Source: Acetobacteraceae bacterium (lineage in GTDB: Bacteria; Pseudomonadota; Alphaproteobacteria; Acetobacterales; Acetobacteraceae). Taken from it: a stretch of DNA of 55,069 nucleotides. A program made the translations under genes and the position numbers. Positions 43,397 through 52,152 of this stretch are shown one piece after another; the first letter of the stretch is position 1; every line of letters begins with the position of its first letter. The stretch is taken from the NCBI GenBank assembly GCA_031291725.1, contig JARLIM010000005.1, forward strand, positions 1 through 55,069, given 5' to 3'. Under the pieces are notes generated by a model, which worked only from the letters and a program-made list of their open reading frames with translations, had not been told where the DNA came from and did not search any database.

Positions 43397-44146
43397 CTAC
43401 TCCTGGGCGGCAGCGTCCTGCAGGCCCAAGCTGGCCGGATCAGGGGCCACACGTTCGTCAAACACGAAACATTCGCCCTGCCAGCTGCGGGCCTCGGCGG
43501 GCATCTTTTCCAGATAGGCCAGAATGCCACCCTGCAAATGATAGACCTCCTTGAACCCATGCGCGAGCAACAAGGCACTGGCCTTCTCGCAGCGAATGCC
43601 GCCGGTGCAGAACATCGCAACCCGCGTGTTCTGCTTGGGGTCCAGCTGGCTTGCCACAAAGGCCGGAAATTCGCGGAATGTGGTGGTGCCCGGATCGACC
43701 GCGCCGGGGAAAGTGCCGAACTTAAATTCGAAGCTGTTGCGCGTATCGATCAGCAGCACATCCGGCTCGGCAATCAGCGCGTCCCAGTCCTGCGGGGCGA
43801 TGTAGTGGCCGACTTGCAGAGTGGGATCCGCCTCCGGCACGCCGAGGGTGACGATCTCGGGCTTGACCTTGACCTTCATCCGCCCGAACGGCAGCGCCTG
43901 CGTGCGCGCCCATTTCAGCGTGAGGGCGTCAAAAGCCGGGCCGGGCGAGATACCCGCCTGGAGATCGGCCACGAAAGCACGCAGAGGTGCAGGCTCACCG
44001 GCAATCGTGCCATTGATGCCCTCGCGCGCCAGGATCAGCGTGCCACGCAGACCGGATTCGGCAGCGCGGTTTCGCAAGACAGCAGCGAAGGCATGGGGGT
44101 CATCGACGCGGCGAAACTGGTAGAGGGCGGCGATCAGTATGGGCAA
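43397..44146 (-). CDS. trhO: tRNA uridine-34 hydroxylase (TrhO/YceA, rhodanese-like)
   Basis: A 249-residue rhodanese-domain enzyme expected to hydroxylate wobble uridine 34 in tRNA. The N-terminal ferredoxin-like part includes GLRGTLILAREGINGTIAGE. The rhodanese part carries DVLLIDTRNSFEFKFGTFPGA and the loop FCTGGIRCEKASALL with the active cysteine. The C-terminal cysteine-rich extension of E. coli TrhO is absent, as in many short alphaproteobacterial forms. The only family-compatible start is a TTG. It is separated by four bases from copA and twelve from the phosphatase gene, so it sits inside a co-transcribed block. Confidence 0.92.
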   Translation of the reverse strand: MPILIAALYQFRRVDDPHAFAAVLRNRAAESGLRGTLILAREGINGTIAGEPAPLRAFVADLQAGISPGPAFDALTLKWARTQALPFGRMKVKVKPEIVTLGVPEADPTLQVGHYIAPQDWDALIAEPDVLLIDTRNSFEFKFGTFPGAVDPGTTTFREFPAFVASQLDPKQNTRVAMFCTGGIRCEKASALLLAHGFKEVYHLQGGILAYLEKMPAEARSWQGECFVFDERVAPDPASLGLQDAAAQE

Positions 44147-44158
44147 TTCGGATCCGTT

Positions 44159-45085
44159 TCAGGCTGTCACCTGATCGGCATACAACGCCGTGCCGGCCTC
44201 GTCGATAAAGCGATAGGCAATGCGGCCAGCCGAAATCTCCATGGTCATAAATCCATGAGATTTCGCTGCGAACTGGCCGGGGGCGGCCTCCTTGACCTTG
44301 CCCAGCGCAGCCCCGCCACCGCCACAGGTGAGGAAGCATATACCGTCGCGGCTGATCTTCTGCAGGTTGTGATCATGCCCATTGATGTAGAGCTGCACAC
44401 CGTGGCGGAGCAGCAGCGGCTTGACGTGTTGGATCAACTCCGCCTGATCGCGCTTGCCGCCGGCGCTGGTGTGGATCGGGTGATGGCCCACCACAATTTT
44501 CCACTTCGCCTGCGACCGCCCCAGCACGGCATCCAACCACGCCAGCTGGGCGGGCACATTCTGATCGTCGATCCGCACCTTGGTGCCGCGATACATCGAC
44601 AGCATCGGCGAGGTGTCGATGTAGAAAAAATCGATCTGCGTGCCGTCGGTCAGCATCTCGCTGCGGATGAACACGCGCCCCGGCATCGTCCAGCGTTTGG
44701 ACAGACGCGCATAATCCAACTGCGCCTGCACGCTGCCGCGATAATCGTGATTGCCGAGAATCACATCCCAGCGCGTCTGCAACGATGGCGCGGTGTAGAT
44801 CGCTTCGAACGAGGAGTGCCATTGGCTGTCGGCAATCGAGGTGACGCCGTCCTCATAGAAATTGTCACCGACCGAAATCACCAAACGGCTGCCGATCGCC
44901 GCCGCACTGCGCCCCATCGCATCCGCCACCGCGCGTTGTATGGGCGAGCCGCGTTCGCCCCAATCGCCCAGCACCACCAGGGGCAACGACGCAGCGCGTG
45001 GAGCGGCGGGCACGGCGCAGGGCAGCAGCAACGTGCCGCCTGCGCCGAGAACGACATTGCGGCGAGACATCAGAAGGTTGCTCAT
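44159..45085 (-). CDS. Tat-exported purple acid phosphatase-like metallophosphoesterase
   Basis: A 308-residue calcineurin-fold phosphoesterase of the small purple-acid-phosphatase type. An N-terminal twin-arginine signal is visible (SRRNVVLGAGGTLLLP). Metal-ligand motifs run GDWGERG, GDNFYEDG, GNHDYRG, VVGHHPIH and NGHDHNLQ, which are the five conserved blocks of the family; the FFYIDTSPM strand is also typical. It likely removes phosphate from organic esters in the periplasm. The porin gene ends 19 bases upstream, so a phosphate or nutrient-scavenging pair is plausible. Confidence 0.9.
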   Translation of the reverse strand: MSNLLMSRRNVVLGAGGTLLLPCAVPAAPRAASLPLVVLGDWGERGSPIQRAVADAMGRSAAAIGSRLVISVGDNFYEDGVTSIADSQWHSSFEAIYTAPSLQTRWDVILGNHDYRGSVQAQLDYARLSKRWTMPGRVFIRSEMLTDGTQIDFFYIDTSPMLSMYRGTKVRIDDQNVPAQLAWLDAVLGRSQAKWKIVVGHHPIHTSAGGKRDQAELIQHVKPLLLRHGVQLYINGHDHNLQKISRDGICFLTCGGGGAALGKVKEAAPGQFAAKSHGFMTMEISAGRIAYRFIDEAGTALYADQVTA

Positions 45086-45104
45086 GCCGCGATGGTCCTT
45101 GTGG

Positions 45105-46481
45105 TCAGAAGGTGATGTTGCTTCGGATGCCGCAAATCACCTCGTTGCCGAGCTTACGTCCAGTGACAGGATTGTTAACGCCGCCGCCCGGGCTCATCAC
45201 ATATTGCAGGTCGGGCTGCACTTGCAGCCAGGGCGCGATCTGCGCCTGATACGTGGCTTCGATGAAGGTCTCGCTGGAGCGCACCGGCGTGAGGTTGCCG
45301 TTCAAAATCGCCACATCCCGATCATAGGCCTGCGCGCGGCTGGAGAGATGCGCATAGCCAAAACCCAGCCCCACGGTATCGTCATCGCGGCCTTCCAGCG
45401 GCGCGGTCAGTGTCAGCCCGCCATTGAGGCTGACATCGATCAGGTTCTGCTTGGTCGGTGCCGTCAGCCCGCGCAGGAACACGCTCAGCACGCGCGGCGA
45501 ATCCGGGGCCGGCTTCCAAATGCCCTGGTCGATCATCGCATAGAGCGCATTGTTGCCCTGTACCTTAGCCGGTGACAGCTGCGGATTGGCCGCCAACCAT
45601 GTGCCGTTGGCGGCAAGCTGTTGGTCGTTGAACTTTGCGGTGTCGACATACAAGCCGATCTTCATCGAGGTCGGCAGACCTTCCGGTGCCTTGGCGTCGC
45701 CCGGTGCCTTCACATTGCGATTATATTGCGCCTCGGCGATGAACAGCGCGCCGGTGTGCAGATGGAGATTGTCACCCCACCGGCTGGTGCCACGCAACTG
45801 GCTGTCATTGCTGAACGCGCCGCCCGGCGGATTGTCGCCGAACACGCCGGCGAGGAAAGTGACATTCTCCGGCGCGTTCACCCGCAGCCGCCCCCCCAGC
45901 GACGACAACGGATAGGCCGGGCCGCCCGCATACAGATCCGCCGACGGCACCACCGGCCAGCCCATCATCGTGTTGACAAAAATTGCGGCATTGGTGCTGG
46001 CCAGGAATTCCTGATCCAGGCTCTGCTGGCCGATTTTCACGTCGAACAGACCGTCGGCAAAACTCTGCTGCGCCCAGATTTCCCATAGCCGCGTCGTGGG
46101 GCTTGCCTCAATGCCGCTCGCCCCCTGAATGTTGCCCAGATAAGACGGGCTCAGCGCGCGGCCGTGAATGTTGAGCAGGCTGACATTCAGCGTGCCGCCC
46201 ACCCAGCCAAACGCTTTATCGGTGTCGATCTGCGCGCCCAGCGTGGTCAGACCATTCGCCGTCGCCCCTTGCTTCAACCCACCGCTGACATTGGCTTTCA
46301 CCTCGTCCTGTTCGGTGAAGGTCAGCGTGACGCCATGATCCACAGCCCAGGATCGCACCCCCCCCATATCGCCCAACAGATTCGCGCGCTCCCAGATTGA
46401 ATCCGGGGCAGCATCATCAGCCCAAGCGGCAGGTGCTGCGGCGAGGAAAGTGGTAGCAAGCAAAACGGCAAAAAAACGCAT
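45105..46481 (-). CDS. OprB-family carbohydrate-selective porin
   Basis: A 458-residue outer-membrane beta-barrel with a cleaved signal peptide (RFFAVLLATTFLAAAPAAWA, cut before DDAAPD). OprB-type blocks are visible: TDKAFGWVGGTLNVSLLN, WEIWAQQSFADGLFDVKIGQQ, PAYPLSSLGGRLRVN and a C-terminal strand ending in phenylalanine (RSNITF), as required for outer-membrane assembly. The ATG at 46481 follows GGAGTG; a TTG two codons upstream is unlikely. It heads a tightly spaced minus-strand block of porin, phosphatase, trhO and copA. The conducted solute is probably a sugar or another small organic compound. Confidence 0.92.
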   Translation of the reverse strand: MRFFAVLLATTFLAAAPAAWADDAAPDSIWERANLLGDMGGVRSWAVDHGVTLTFTEQDEVKANVSGGLKQGATANGLTTLGAQIDTDKAFGWVGGTLNVSLLNIHGRALSPSYLGNIQGASGIEASPTTRLWEIWAQQSFADGLFDVKIGQQSLDQEFLASTNAAIFVNTMMGWPVVPSADLYAGGPAYPLSSLGGRLRVNAPENVTFLAGVFGDNPPGGAFSNDSQLRGTSRWGDNLHLHTGALFIAEAQYNRNVKAPGDAKAPEGLPTSMKIGLYVDTAKFNDQQLAANGTWLAANPQLSPAKVQGNNALYAMIDQGIWKPAPDSPRVLSVFLRGLTAPTKQNLIDVSLNGGLTLTAPLEGRDDDTVGLGFGYAHLSSRAQAYDRDVAILNGNLTPVRSSETFIEATYQAQIAPWLQVQPDLQYVMSPGGGVNNPVTGRKLGNEVICGIRSNITF

Positions 46482-46624
46482 GACCAAGCACTCCGGCGTA
46501 AGCGTATTATTATAAATTCGGCGCTTGAATGCTGATCACTGCACAACAAACGCCAAGGTTCTGTGCCACGGAGGGGAAATCTTATCCATACAGAAGGTAT
46601 AGGGATGCGCGTGACATTTTAACG

Positions 46625-48070
46625 TCAGGCCGCCGTGCCGCCCACCGTCAGGCCGGAGAGTTTCAGCGTCGGCTGCCCCACCCCCACCGGCACGCCCTGC
46701 CCGCTTTTGCCGCAGGTGCCGATGCCGGGATCGAGCGCCATGTCGTTGCCGATCATCTGCACCTTGGTCAGCGCGTCCGGCCCGTTGCCGATCAGGGTGG
46801 CGCCCTTCACGGCGGGGCCGATCTTGCCGTTCTCGATCATGTAGGCCTCAGACGCCGAGAAGACGAATTTGCCCGAGGTGATATCCACCTGTCCGCCGCC
46901 GAAATTGACCGCATACAGGCCGCGCGGCACCGAGGCGATCATCTCTTCCACCGAGTGCGAACCGCCCAGCATCACCGTGTTGGTCATGCGCGGCATCGGC
47001 GCATGCGCATAGCTCTGCCGACGCCCGTTGCCGGTGGCGCGCACGCCCATCAGGCGGGCGTTCAGACGGTCTTGCATGTATTCGCGCAGATAGCCGTCCT
47101 CAATCAGCACGGTGCGGCTGGTGGGGGTGCCTTCATCATCCACGGTCAATGATCCGCGCCGATCCGGGATCGTGCCGTCATCGACCACCGTCACCCCCGG
47201 TGCTGCGATGCGCTGGCCCATCAGCCCGGCAAAGGCCGAGGTTTTCTTGCGGTTGAAATCGCCTTCCAGGCCGTGGCCGATCGCCTCATGCAGCAAAATG
47301 CCAGGCCAGCCGGCGCCCAGCACCACCGGCATCTCACCGGCCGGCGCTGCCACCGAATCCAAATTCACCAATGCTTGCCGCAGCGATTCATCCACCGCGT
47401 GCTTCCAGACATTCGGCGTCAGAATGCGGTCATAACCGTGCCTGCCGCCGAGACCATACGACCCGCTCTCCCGCTTGCCGCCCTGTTCGACGACGACCGA
47501 GACGTTGAAGCGCACCAGCGGTCGCAGATCGGCCACGCGATGGCCATCGGCACGCACAATCTGCACTGCCTGCCACTCACCGAACACGCTGGCGCTGACC
47601 TGCACCACCCGGCTGTCCTTGGCCCGCGCATAGGCGTCGATCTCGGCGAGAAGGCCGGTGCGGGCGGCGAAACCATCGTCGGAGAGCGGGTTCAACGGTG
47701 AATACAGCCGCGAATTCGTCGCGCGCGGGGCGGCCGCCTCCACGCCGGAATGCCCGGACGCCACGGAAGAGACCGTGGCTGCGGCCCGTTTCAGCGCAGA
47801 TTCGGAAATATCGTCCGCATGCGCATATCCCGCCGTCTCGCCACAGATCGCGCGCAGGCCGAAGCCGCGTGTGGTGTCGAAACCGGCGCTGCGGATGCGG
47901 CCATCGTCGAGCACGATGCTTTCGCTTTCGCGATATTCCAGGAACAACTCGCCATCATCGGCATTGACCAATGCCTGCCGCACAATGCGTTGCGCCGCAT
48001 CCGCATCCAGCGCGTGATTGCCGTAAAACAGCGAATCGGTGGCAGCGAGCGGCGTGTCGAAATCGGCCAT
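46625..48070 (-). CDS. tldD: TldD metalloprotease subunit
   Basis: A 481-residue subunit of the TldD/TldE (PmbA) zinc protease, which matures microcin-type peptides and degrades unfolded or antitoxin peptides. The metal motif lies in ILLHEAIGHGLEGDFNRK (HExxxH). Downstream landmarks are DDEGTPTSRTVLIEDGYLREYMQDRLNARLMG and the C-terminal GTCGKSGQGVPVG. The ATG at 48070 is correct for the family. It follows ctaA after 38 bases on the same strand. The partner TldE/PmbA gene is not in the window. Confidence 0.95.
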   Translation of the reverse strand: MADFDTPLAATDSLFYGNHALDADAAQRIVRQALVNADDGELFLEYRESESIVLDDGRIRSAGFDTTRGFGLRAICGETAGYAHADDISESALKRAAATVSSVASGHSGVEAAAPRATNSRLYSPLNPLSDDGFAARTGLLAEIDAYARAKDSRVVQVSASVFGEWQAVQIVRADGHRVADLRPLVRFNVSVVVEQGGKRESGSYGLGGRHGYDRILTPNVWKHAVDESLRQALVNLDSVAAPAGEMPVVLGAGWPGILLHEAIGHGLEGDFNRKKTSAFAGLMGQRIAAPGVTVVDDGTIPDRRGSLTVDDEGTPTSRTVLIEDGYLREYMQDRLNARLMGVRATGNGRRQSYAHAPMPRMTNTVMLGGSHSVEEMIASVPRGLYAVNFGGGQVDITSGKFVFSASEAYMIENGKIGPAVKGATLIGNGPDALTKVQMIGNDMALDPGIGTCGKSGQGVPVGVGQPTLKLSGLTVGGTAA

Positions 48071-48108
48071 ACGAAAGACGTCCCCGTGGGAAAATAAAAG
48101 AAAGAGCC

Positions 48109-49170
48109 TCAGTCGCGCAGCACGTGACGCAACGCCAGTGCCGCCGTCAGCAGCAGAACCGCACCGGCCTGATGCAACGTGCCCAGTGCCACCGGCACGA
48201 CATAGATAAGCGTGGCCACACCGAGCAGATACTGCACAGCCACAACACACCCCACCGCCGCCAATGCCCTGAACAGCGCACCGCTCGGCTGAACCGACAA
48301 TCCATATGCCGCCGTACACAGCCCCAGCGTGACGGTGCTGGTGGCAAGCAGGCGGTGATCGAATTGCACCGAGGGGATGTTCTCGAACAGATTCTTCCAC
48401 CAAGGCTGCAACGCCGACCAACCATCGGGCACCAGATGGCCATCCATCAGCGGAAAGGTGTTGTAGGTCAGCCCGGCCTTCAGCCCTGCCACGAAGCCGC
48501 CGGCCAGAATGGTGAGCGCGACCAGGATCAGCAACAGAATCGAGGCGGTTCGCAGACCCGGCGGAACAAGCAGCTTCGGCTTGGGCGCTGCACGCCGCAC
48601 GCTCATCGCTGTCCAGAACAGGGCGGCGTAGAGCGACAAGGCGAGCGCCAGATGCAGCACCAGCCGATAGGGGGATACTGCCGTGCTGTCCGCCTCAAAC
48701 CCAGAGGCGACCATGAACCACCCCACCGCCCCTTGCAGCCCGCCAAGCACCAGCAGCACCGCCATCCGCACCCACAACCAGGACGGCATCGCCCGCCGCA
48801 GCCCGAACCACAGCAACGGCCCGAGCAGGACCACCCCCATCAGGCGCCCCCAAAGGCGATGCGTCCATTCCAGCCAGAAAATATGTTTGAAGCCGTCAAT
48901 GCCGAAACCCTGATTGATCAGGGTGTATTGTGGAATCTGCTGATACAGCCGGTACAGCCGTTGCCATTCCGCCTCCGACCACGGCGGCAATGCGCCCATG
49001 ATCGGGTCCCACTCCATGATCGATAGGCCCGAACCGGTCAGCCGGGTCGCTCCGCCAAGGGCGACCATGACCAACACCATGAAACACAACACAAACAACC
49101 ACGCGGCAATCGCCGGGCGGGCACGTTCCTGGATATCGCGGGCAGTCTGGGGGCGCAGATCGAAGGGCAT
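48109..49170 (-). CDS. ctaA: heme A synthase (CtaA)
   Basis: A 353-residue inner-membrane enzyme converting heme O to heme A for cytochrome aa3 oxidase. Eight helices are predicted. Conserved histidines appear in FWLEWTHRLWGRLMG and in QFDHRLLA, with further ones in VLHLALALSLY and LGTLHQAGAVLLL. GGATRLTGSGLSIMEWDP is the alpha-type N-terminal loop. The ATG at 49170 gives the normal length, and 36 further in-frame codons upstream are not family-like. It is probably co-transcribed with tldD. Confidence 0.96.
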   Translation of the reverse strand: MPFDLRPQTARDIQERARPAIAAWLFVLCFMVLVMVALGGATRLTGSGLSIMEWDPIMGALPPWSEAEWQRLYRLYQQIPQYTLINQGFGIDGFKHIFWLEWTHRLWGRLMGVVLLGPLLWFGLRRAMPSWLWVRMAVLLVLGGLQGAVGWFMVASGFEADSTAVSPYRLVLHLALALSLYAALFWTAMSVRRAAPKPKLLVPPGLRTASILLLILVALTILAGGFVAGLKAGLTYNTFPLMDGHLVPDGWSALQPWWKNLFENIPSVQFDHRLLATSTVTLGLCTAAYGLSVQPSGALFRALAAVGCVVAVQYLLGVATLIYVVPVALGTLHQAGAVLLLTAALALRHVLRD

Positions 49171-49349
49171 GGCCGAGTATATAGCGCGACTGGCCCAGAG
49201 AAACAGAGGGATGCGCGCGTCACTGCGCGCCGCGTGTGGTCCAATCAAATTCTTGCCCTCGCGCGCCAACCCCGGCACGATCGCTGCGTCGTCACAACGA
49301 CATCAGCACGACCGGGAGAGAATCCCGGCACAATTGAGGGGAAACCAAC

Positions 49350-49871
49350 ATGAAGCGACTCGTTCTGCCGCTTGCGGCGCTTGCCATGCTCGCCAGCGCC
49401 CCCGCTTTCGCCCAGCCTTCACCCACACCGGCCCTGGATGTCATCCCCCAGGCGATGCCGTTCGACGTGCCTTACGGCACCTCCATCACCCTTGAACGCG
49501 CGCAACAGGTGGTGGCAGCCGCCATGGCCGAGGCAAAGAAGCGCAATTGGAAAATGAATGTCAGCGTCGTCGATCCGAACGGCGATTTGCTGGCATTCGG
49601 CCGCATGGATGGCGCGCAACTCGCCTCCGTCGAAATCTCCCAACACAAGGCCCGCACCGCCGCCCGCTATCGCCGCAACACCAAATTGTTCGAAAACGGC
49701 ATGCAAGGCGGCATGGTCTACCAGCTCACGCTCGACGGCGTGATCGGCTCGCGCGGCGGCATTCCGCTGGTTGAAGGCGGAAAAATCATCGGTGCGATCG
49801 GCGTCTCCGGCGGAGCAGGCTCGCAGGATGAAGTCTGTGCCAATGCCGGCGCTGCCGTCATCAACAAATAG
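49350..49871 (+). CDS. secreted GlcG/HbpS-family protein
   Basis: A 173-residue exported protein with a clear signal peptide (KRLVLPLAALAMLASAPAFA, cut before QPSPT). The mature part is a HbpS/GlcG domain: LERAQQVVAAAMAEAKKRNWKMNVSVVDPNG, then LAFGRMDGAQLASVEISQHKA and GGIPLVEGGKIIGAIGVSGGAGSQDE, which are the family's hallmarks. HbpS-type proteins bind heme or aquo-cobalamin, or act as redox sensors. It has GAGGGGAAACC upstream and its own transcript, divergent from ctaA. That neighbour makes a heme-related role tempting but unproven. Confidence 0.9.
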   Translation: MKRLVLPLAALAMLASAPAFAQPSPTPALDVIPQAMPFDVPYGTSITLERAQQVVAAAMAEAKKRNWKMNVSVVDPNGDLLAFGRMDGAQLASVEISQHKARTAARYRRNTKLFENGMQGGMVYQLTLDGVIGSRGGIPLVEGGKIIGAIGVSGGAGSQDEVCANAGAAVINK

Positions 49872-49940
49872 CGGAGCTGGACTGCAATTCTCTAAGGCGC
49901 CGAATAGGTCAGGTTTCTTGACTTTCCTTCCCGGCGAGCT

Positions 49941-49980
49941 CACATGTTGCAGCGCAGCAAATGCTGCAACGCAACATGTG
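49941..49980 (+). promoter_or_regulatory. 40-bp bistable dyad over the DUF1127 ribosome-binding site
   Basis: The outer arms CACATGTTGC (49941-49950) and GCAACATGTG (49971-49980) are perfect complements, with an inner GCAGCA-AA-TGCTGC hairpin. An alternative 8-bp hairpin (GTTGCAGC at 49946-49953 with GCTGCAAC at 49963-49970) excludes the outer pairing. The right arm ends in the GTGAGG ribosome-binding site of the gene starting at 49990. This fits an RNA switch or a dimer-binding operator. Confidence 0.6.
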
Positions 49981-49989
49981 AGGCATGTC

Positions 49990-50214
49990 ATGGCCACGTT
50001 CTGGCACAACGTTCCGCAATCTGTTTCCGCTCCGGCCGCCACCCCGTCATTCGGGCTCGGCGCGATCGGTCGTGTCTTCGCCTGGATCGGCGAACGTCGC
50101 GCGGAAATCGAAGTTCGGCGTGAACTTTCCCGCCTGGATGATCGCGATCTGCACGATCTCGGCATCTCATCCTACGACTTCGACGCCATCGCGCACGGCA
50201 CTTTCCGCCGCTGA
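49990..50214 (+). CDS. DUF1127 small regulatory-type protein
   Basis: A 74-residue arginine-rich protein of the DUF1127 family. The conserved C-terminal motif reads RRELSRLDDRDLHDLGISSYDFDAIAHG, following an amphipathic helix IGERRAEIEVRREL. In alphaproteobacteria such proteins influence phosphate, carbon or RNA metabolism, and their arginine-rich tail can bind RNA. Translation from 49990 uses GTGAGG at six bases, directly adjoining the large dyad upstream. It is encoded alone between the HbpS-like gene and the DHA2 exporter. Confidence 0.85.
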   Translation: MATFWHNVPQSVSAPAATPSFGLGAIGRVFAWIGERRAEIEVRRELSRLDDRDLHDLGISSYDFDAIAHGTFRR

Positions 50215-50329
50215 GCGAGACGAGCATGGCGGGCGACGGCAAAATTCCGTCGCCGCCCATGCACGCTTGAGGGTTCCCCCCGCGCCCTTGCATGCGTAAT
50301 GCATTGGCTTGTCTGGCCTCGGGGGCGAC

Positions 50330-51724
50330 ATGCACAACAACGCAGCCAACCGTCTGGCCCTGCTGATTGCAGGCGCCTTCTTTATGGAAAATCTCGACGG
50401 CTCGATCATCGCGACCGCGCTGCCCCATATGGCGGGCAGTCTGGGCGGATCTGCTGTGGCGCTGCATATCGGCATTTCCGCCTATCTGTTGACGGTGGCG
50501 GTGTTCATTCTGCCCGGTGGCTGGGCTGCCGAGCGGTTTGGGCCGCGCAATGTGTTCACCTCGGCGATGGCGATCTTCGTGACCGGCTCCGTGCTGTGCG
50601 GCATGGCGCAATCGGTGCCGCAATTCGTCGCCGCCCGTATGCTGCAAGGCTTTGGCGGCGCGATGATGGTGCCGGTGGGGCGTTTGATCGTGCTGCGCAC
50701 CACCGAAAAATCCGACCTGCTGCGCGCCATCGCCCTGCTGGTCTGGCCGGCACTGACCGCCCCCCTGCTCGGCCCGCCTTTGGGCGGCTTCTTTGCCGAG
50801 CATCTGTCCTGGCGGCTGATTTTCTTCATCAATCTCCCCCTCGGTCTGATTGGCCTTGGCTTGGCCCTGCATATGGTGCCCAGGCTGGAACGCGGTGCCG
50901 CGCGGCCTTTCGATGGCTGGGGCTTTGTGCTGGGCACGTTGATGCTGGTCGGTATCACCGCAGGCTTGGATCAGGCGGGCGAGCGCGATGCCAATAAGAT
51001 GATCGCCCTGGCGCTCGGTGTGGTGGGCATGATCTCCGGCGGCGTCTTCGCCCGCCATCTCAACCGCGCCCGCCATCCGCTCGTCGACCCCAGCACGTTG
51101 CGCATCCCCAGTTTCCGCATGGTGATGACGGGCGGCACGATGATGCGGCTGTTGATCGGCACGATGCCATTCCTGCTGCCGTTGATGTTCCAATTGGGCT
51201 TCGGCATGAAGGCGACAGATGCGGGTTTGCTGGTGCTGGCGCTGTTCCTGGGCAATATCGGCATCAAGCCGCTGACCTCGACCATTCTGCGCCGCTTCGG
51301 CTTCCGCCGCACGATGATCGGCAATGGCCTGCTGCAAGCCGCCACCATGCTGGCCTGCGCCACGTTCACGCCCGCCACCCCCGTGCCGGTGATTCTCGGC
51401 CTGCTGGTGATCTCCGGTGCTTCGCGTTCGATGCAGTTTACCTCGCTCTCCTCGCTCGCCTTCGCCGATGTGCCGCAGCCCTCTATGCCGTCGGCGAATA
51501 CGCTGTTCAGTGTCTCGATGCAGCTCGCCCTGGGCCTTGGCGTGGCGCTGGGTGCGATGACGTTGCAGGCTGTGGGGCGGTTTCAAGGTGAGACGGGCGG
51601 ACCGAGCACTGCGGATTTCCATGCCACCTTCATCGCCATGGCCATCCTGATGCTGCTCACGGTGTGGGATGCGATGCGTCTGCATCCCGCCTCCGGTGCC
51701 GTCGTCGCCAGCCGGGCGAAATAG
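50330..51724 (+). CDS. DHA2-family MFS drug exporter
   Basis: A 464-residue carrier of the fourteen-helix DHA2 drug:H+ antiporter group. The first helix carries FFMENLDGSIIATALPHMAGSL, where motif D1-like E-N-L-D-G replaces the common M-x-x-L-D-x-T-I-V. The loop after helix 2 is GWAAERFGPRNVF and the antiporter motif C is ALTAPLLGPPLGGFF (helix 5). The ATG at 50330 is used instead of a TTG seven codons earlier. No regulator or MFP partner adjoins it. Substrate is unpredictable; toxic-compound efflux is the usual role. Confidence 0.92.
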   Translation: MHNNAANRLALLIAGAFFMENLDGSIIATALPHMAGSLGGSAVALHIGISAYLLTVAVFILPGGWAAERFGPRNVFTSAMAIFVTGSVLCGMAQSVPQFVAARMLQGFGGAMMVPVGRLIVLRTTEKSDLLRAIALLVWPALTAPLLGPPLGGFFAEHLSWRLIFFINLPLGLIGLGLALHMVPRLERGAARPFDGWGFVLGTLMLVGITAGLDQAGERDANKMIALALGVVGMISGGVFARHLNRARHPLVDPSTLRIPSFRMVMTGGTMMRLLIGTMPFLLPLMFQLGFGMKATDAGLLVLALFLGNIGIKPLTSTILRRFGFRRTMIGNGLLQAATMLACATFTPATPVPVILGLLVISGASRSMQFTSLSSLAFADVPQPSMPSANTLFSVSMQLALGLGVALGAMTLQAVGRFQGETGGPSTADFHATFIAMAILMLLTVWDAMRLHPASGAVVASRAK

Positions 51725-51933
51725 CCCAACGGTTCCGCCGCCACGACGTCCTTAAATCTTCACGACTCGGTGGCAGATCAAAGACGGCTGCGATTTGGAA
51801 ATGCTTCCCTTGTGCGCGAGCACCGCTGAACTCAAGCCGGGGGGCGGCGATGGCGGTGAAACGGGAAGGGGTGTCGGCGGTGATGCGCGCGGGAGATATT
51901 TCGCCAAGCAACGTACGGGGAGGACAATAGACC

Positions 51934-52152
51934 ATGTGTCTTGCCGTCCCCGCCTGCATCGTCAGTGTCGCCAATGACGAAGCCGTGCTCGACATCGCCG
52001 GGATTCGCCGCTCCGGCAGCGTGGCACTGATCGACCATCCGCAACCGGGCGAGTGGGTGGTGCTGCACAGCGGCATCGCGCTCACCCGTATCGATCCGCA
52101 CGCGGCGGACATCATGCTCGGCAAACTCCGCCTGCTGGGAGAGGTCGCATGA
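51934..52152 (+). CDS. hypC: [NiFe]-hydrogenase assembly chaperone HypC
   Basis: A 72-residue chaperone that carries the Fe(CN)2CO unit with HypD and delivers it to the hydrogenase large subunit. The essential N-terminal cysteine (MCLAVPAC, Cys2) is present. The OB-fold core VALIDHPQPGEWVVLHSGIALTRID matches the HypC/HybG/HupF family. It has a GGGGAGGAC ribosome-binding site. Its stop overlaps the hypD start as ATGA, which makes hypC-hypD-hypE one translationally coupled unit. Confidence 0.95.
   Translation: MCLAVPACIVSVANDEAVLDIAGIRRSGSVALIDHPQPGEWVVLHSGIALTRIDPHAADIMLGKLRLLGEVA

Noticed and set aside
43232..45115. A 627-codon plus-strand frame antisense to copA, trhO and the phosphatase
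   Set aside because: No start signal or domain; three well-motifed genes occupy the other strand.
49988..51685. A 565-codon minus-strand frame antisense to the DUF1127 and DHA2 genes
   Set aside because: Translation is His/Gln/Arg-rich without any domain; plus-strand genes are secure.
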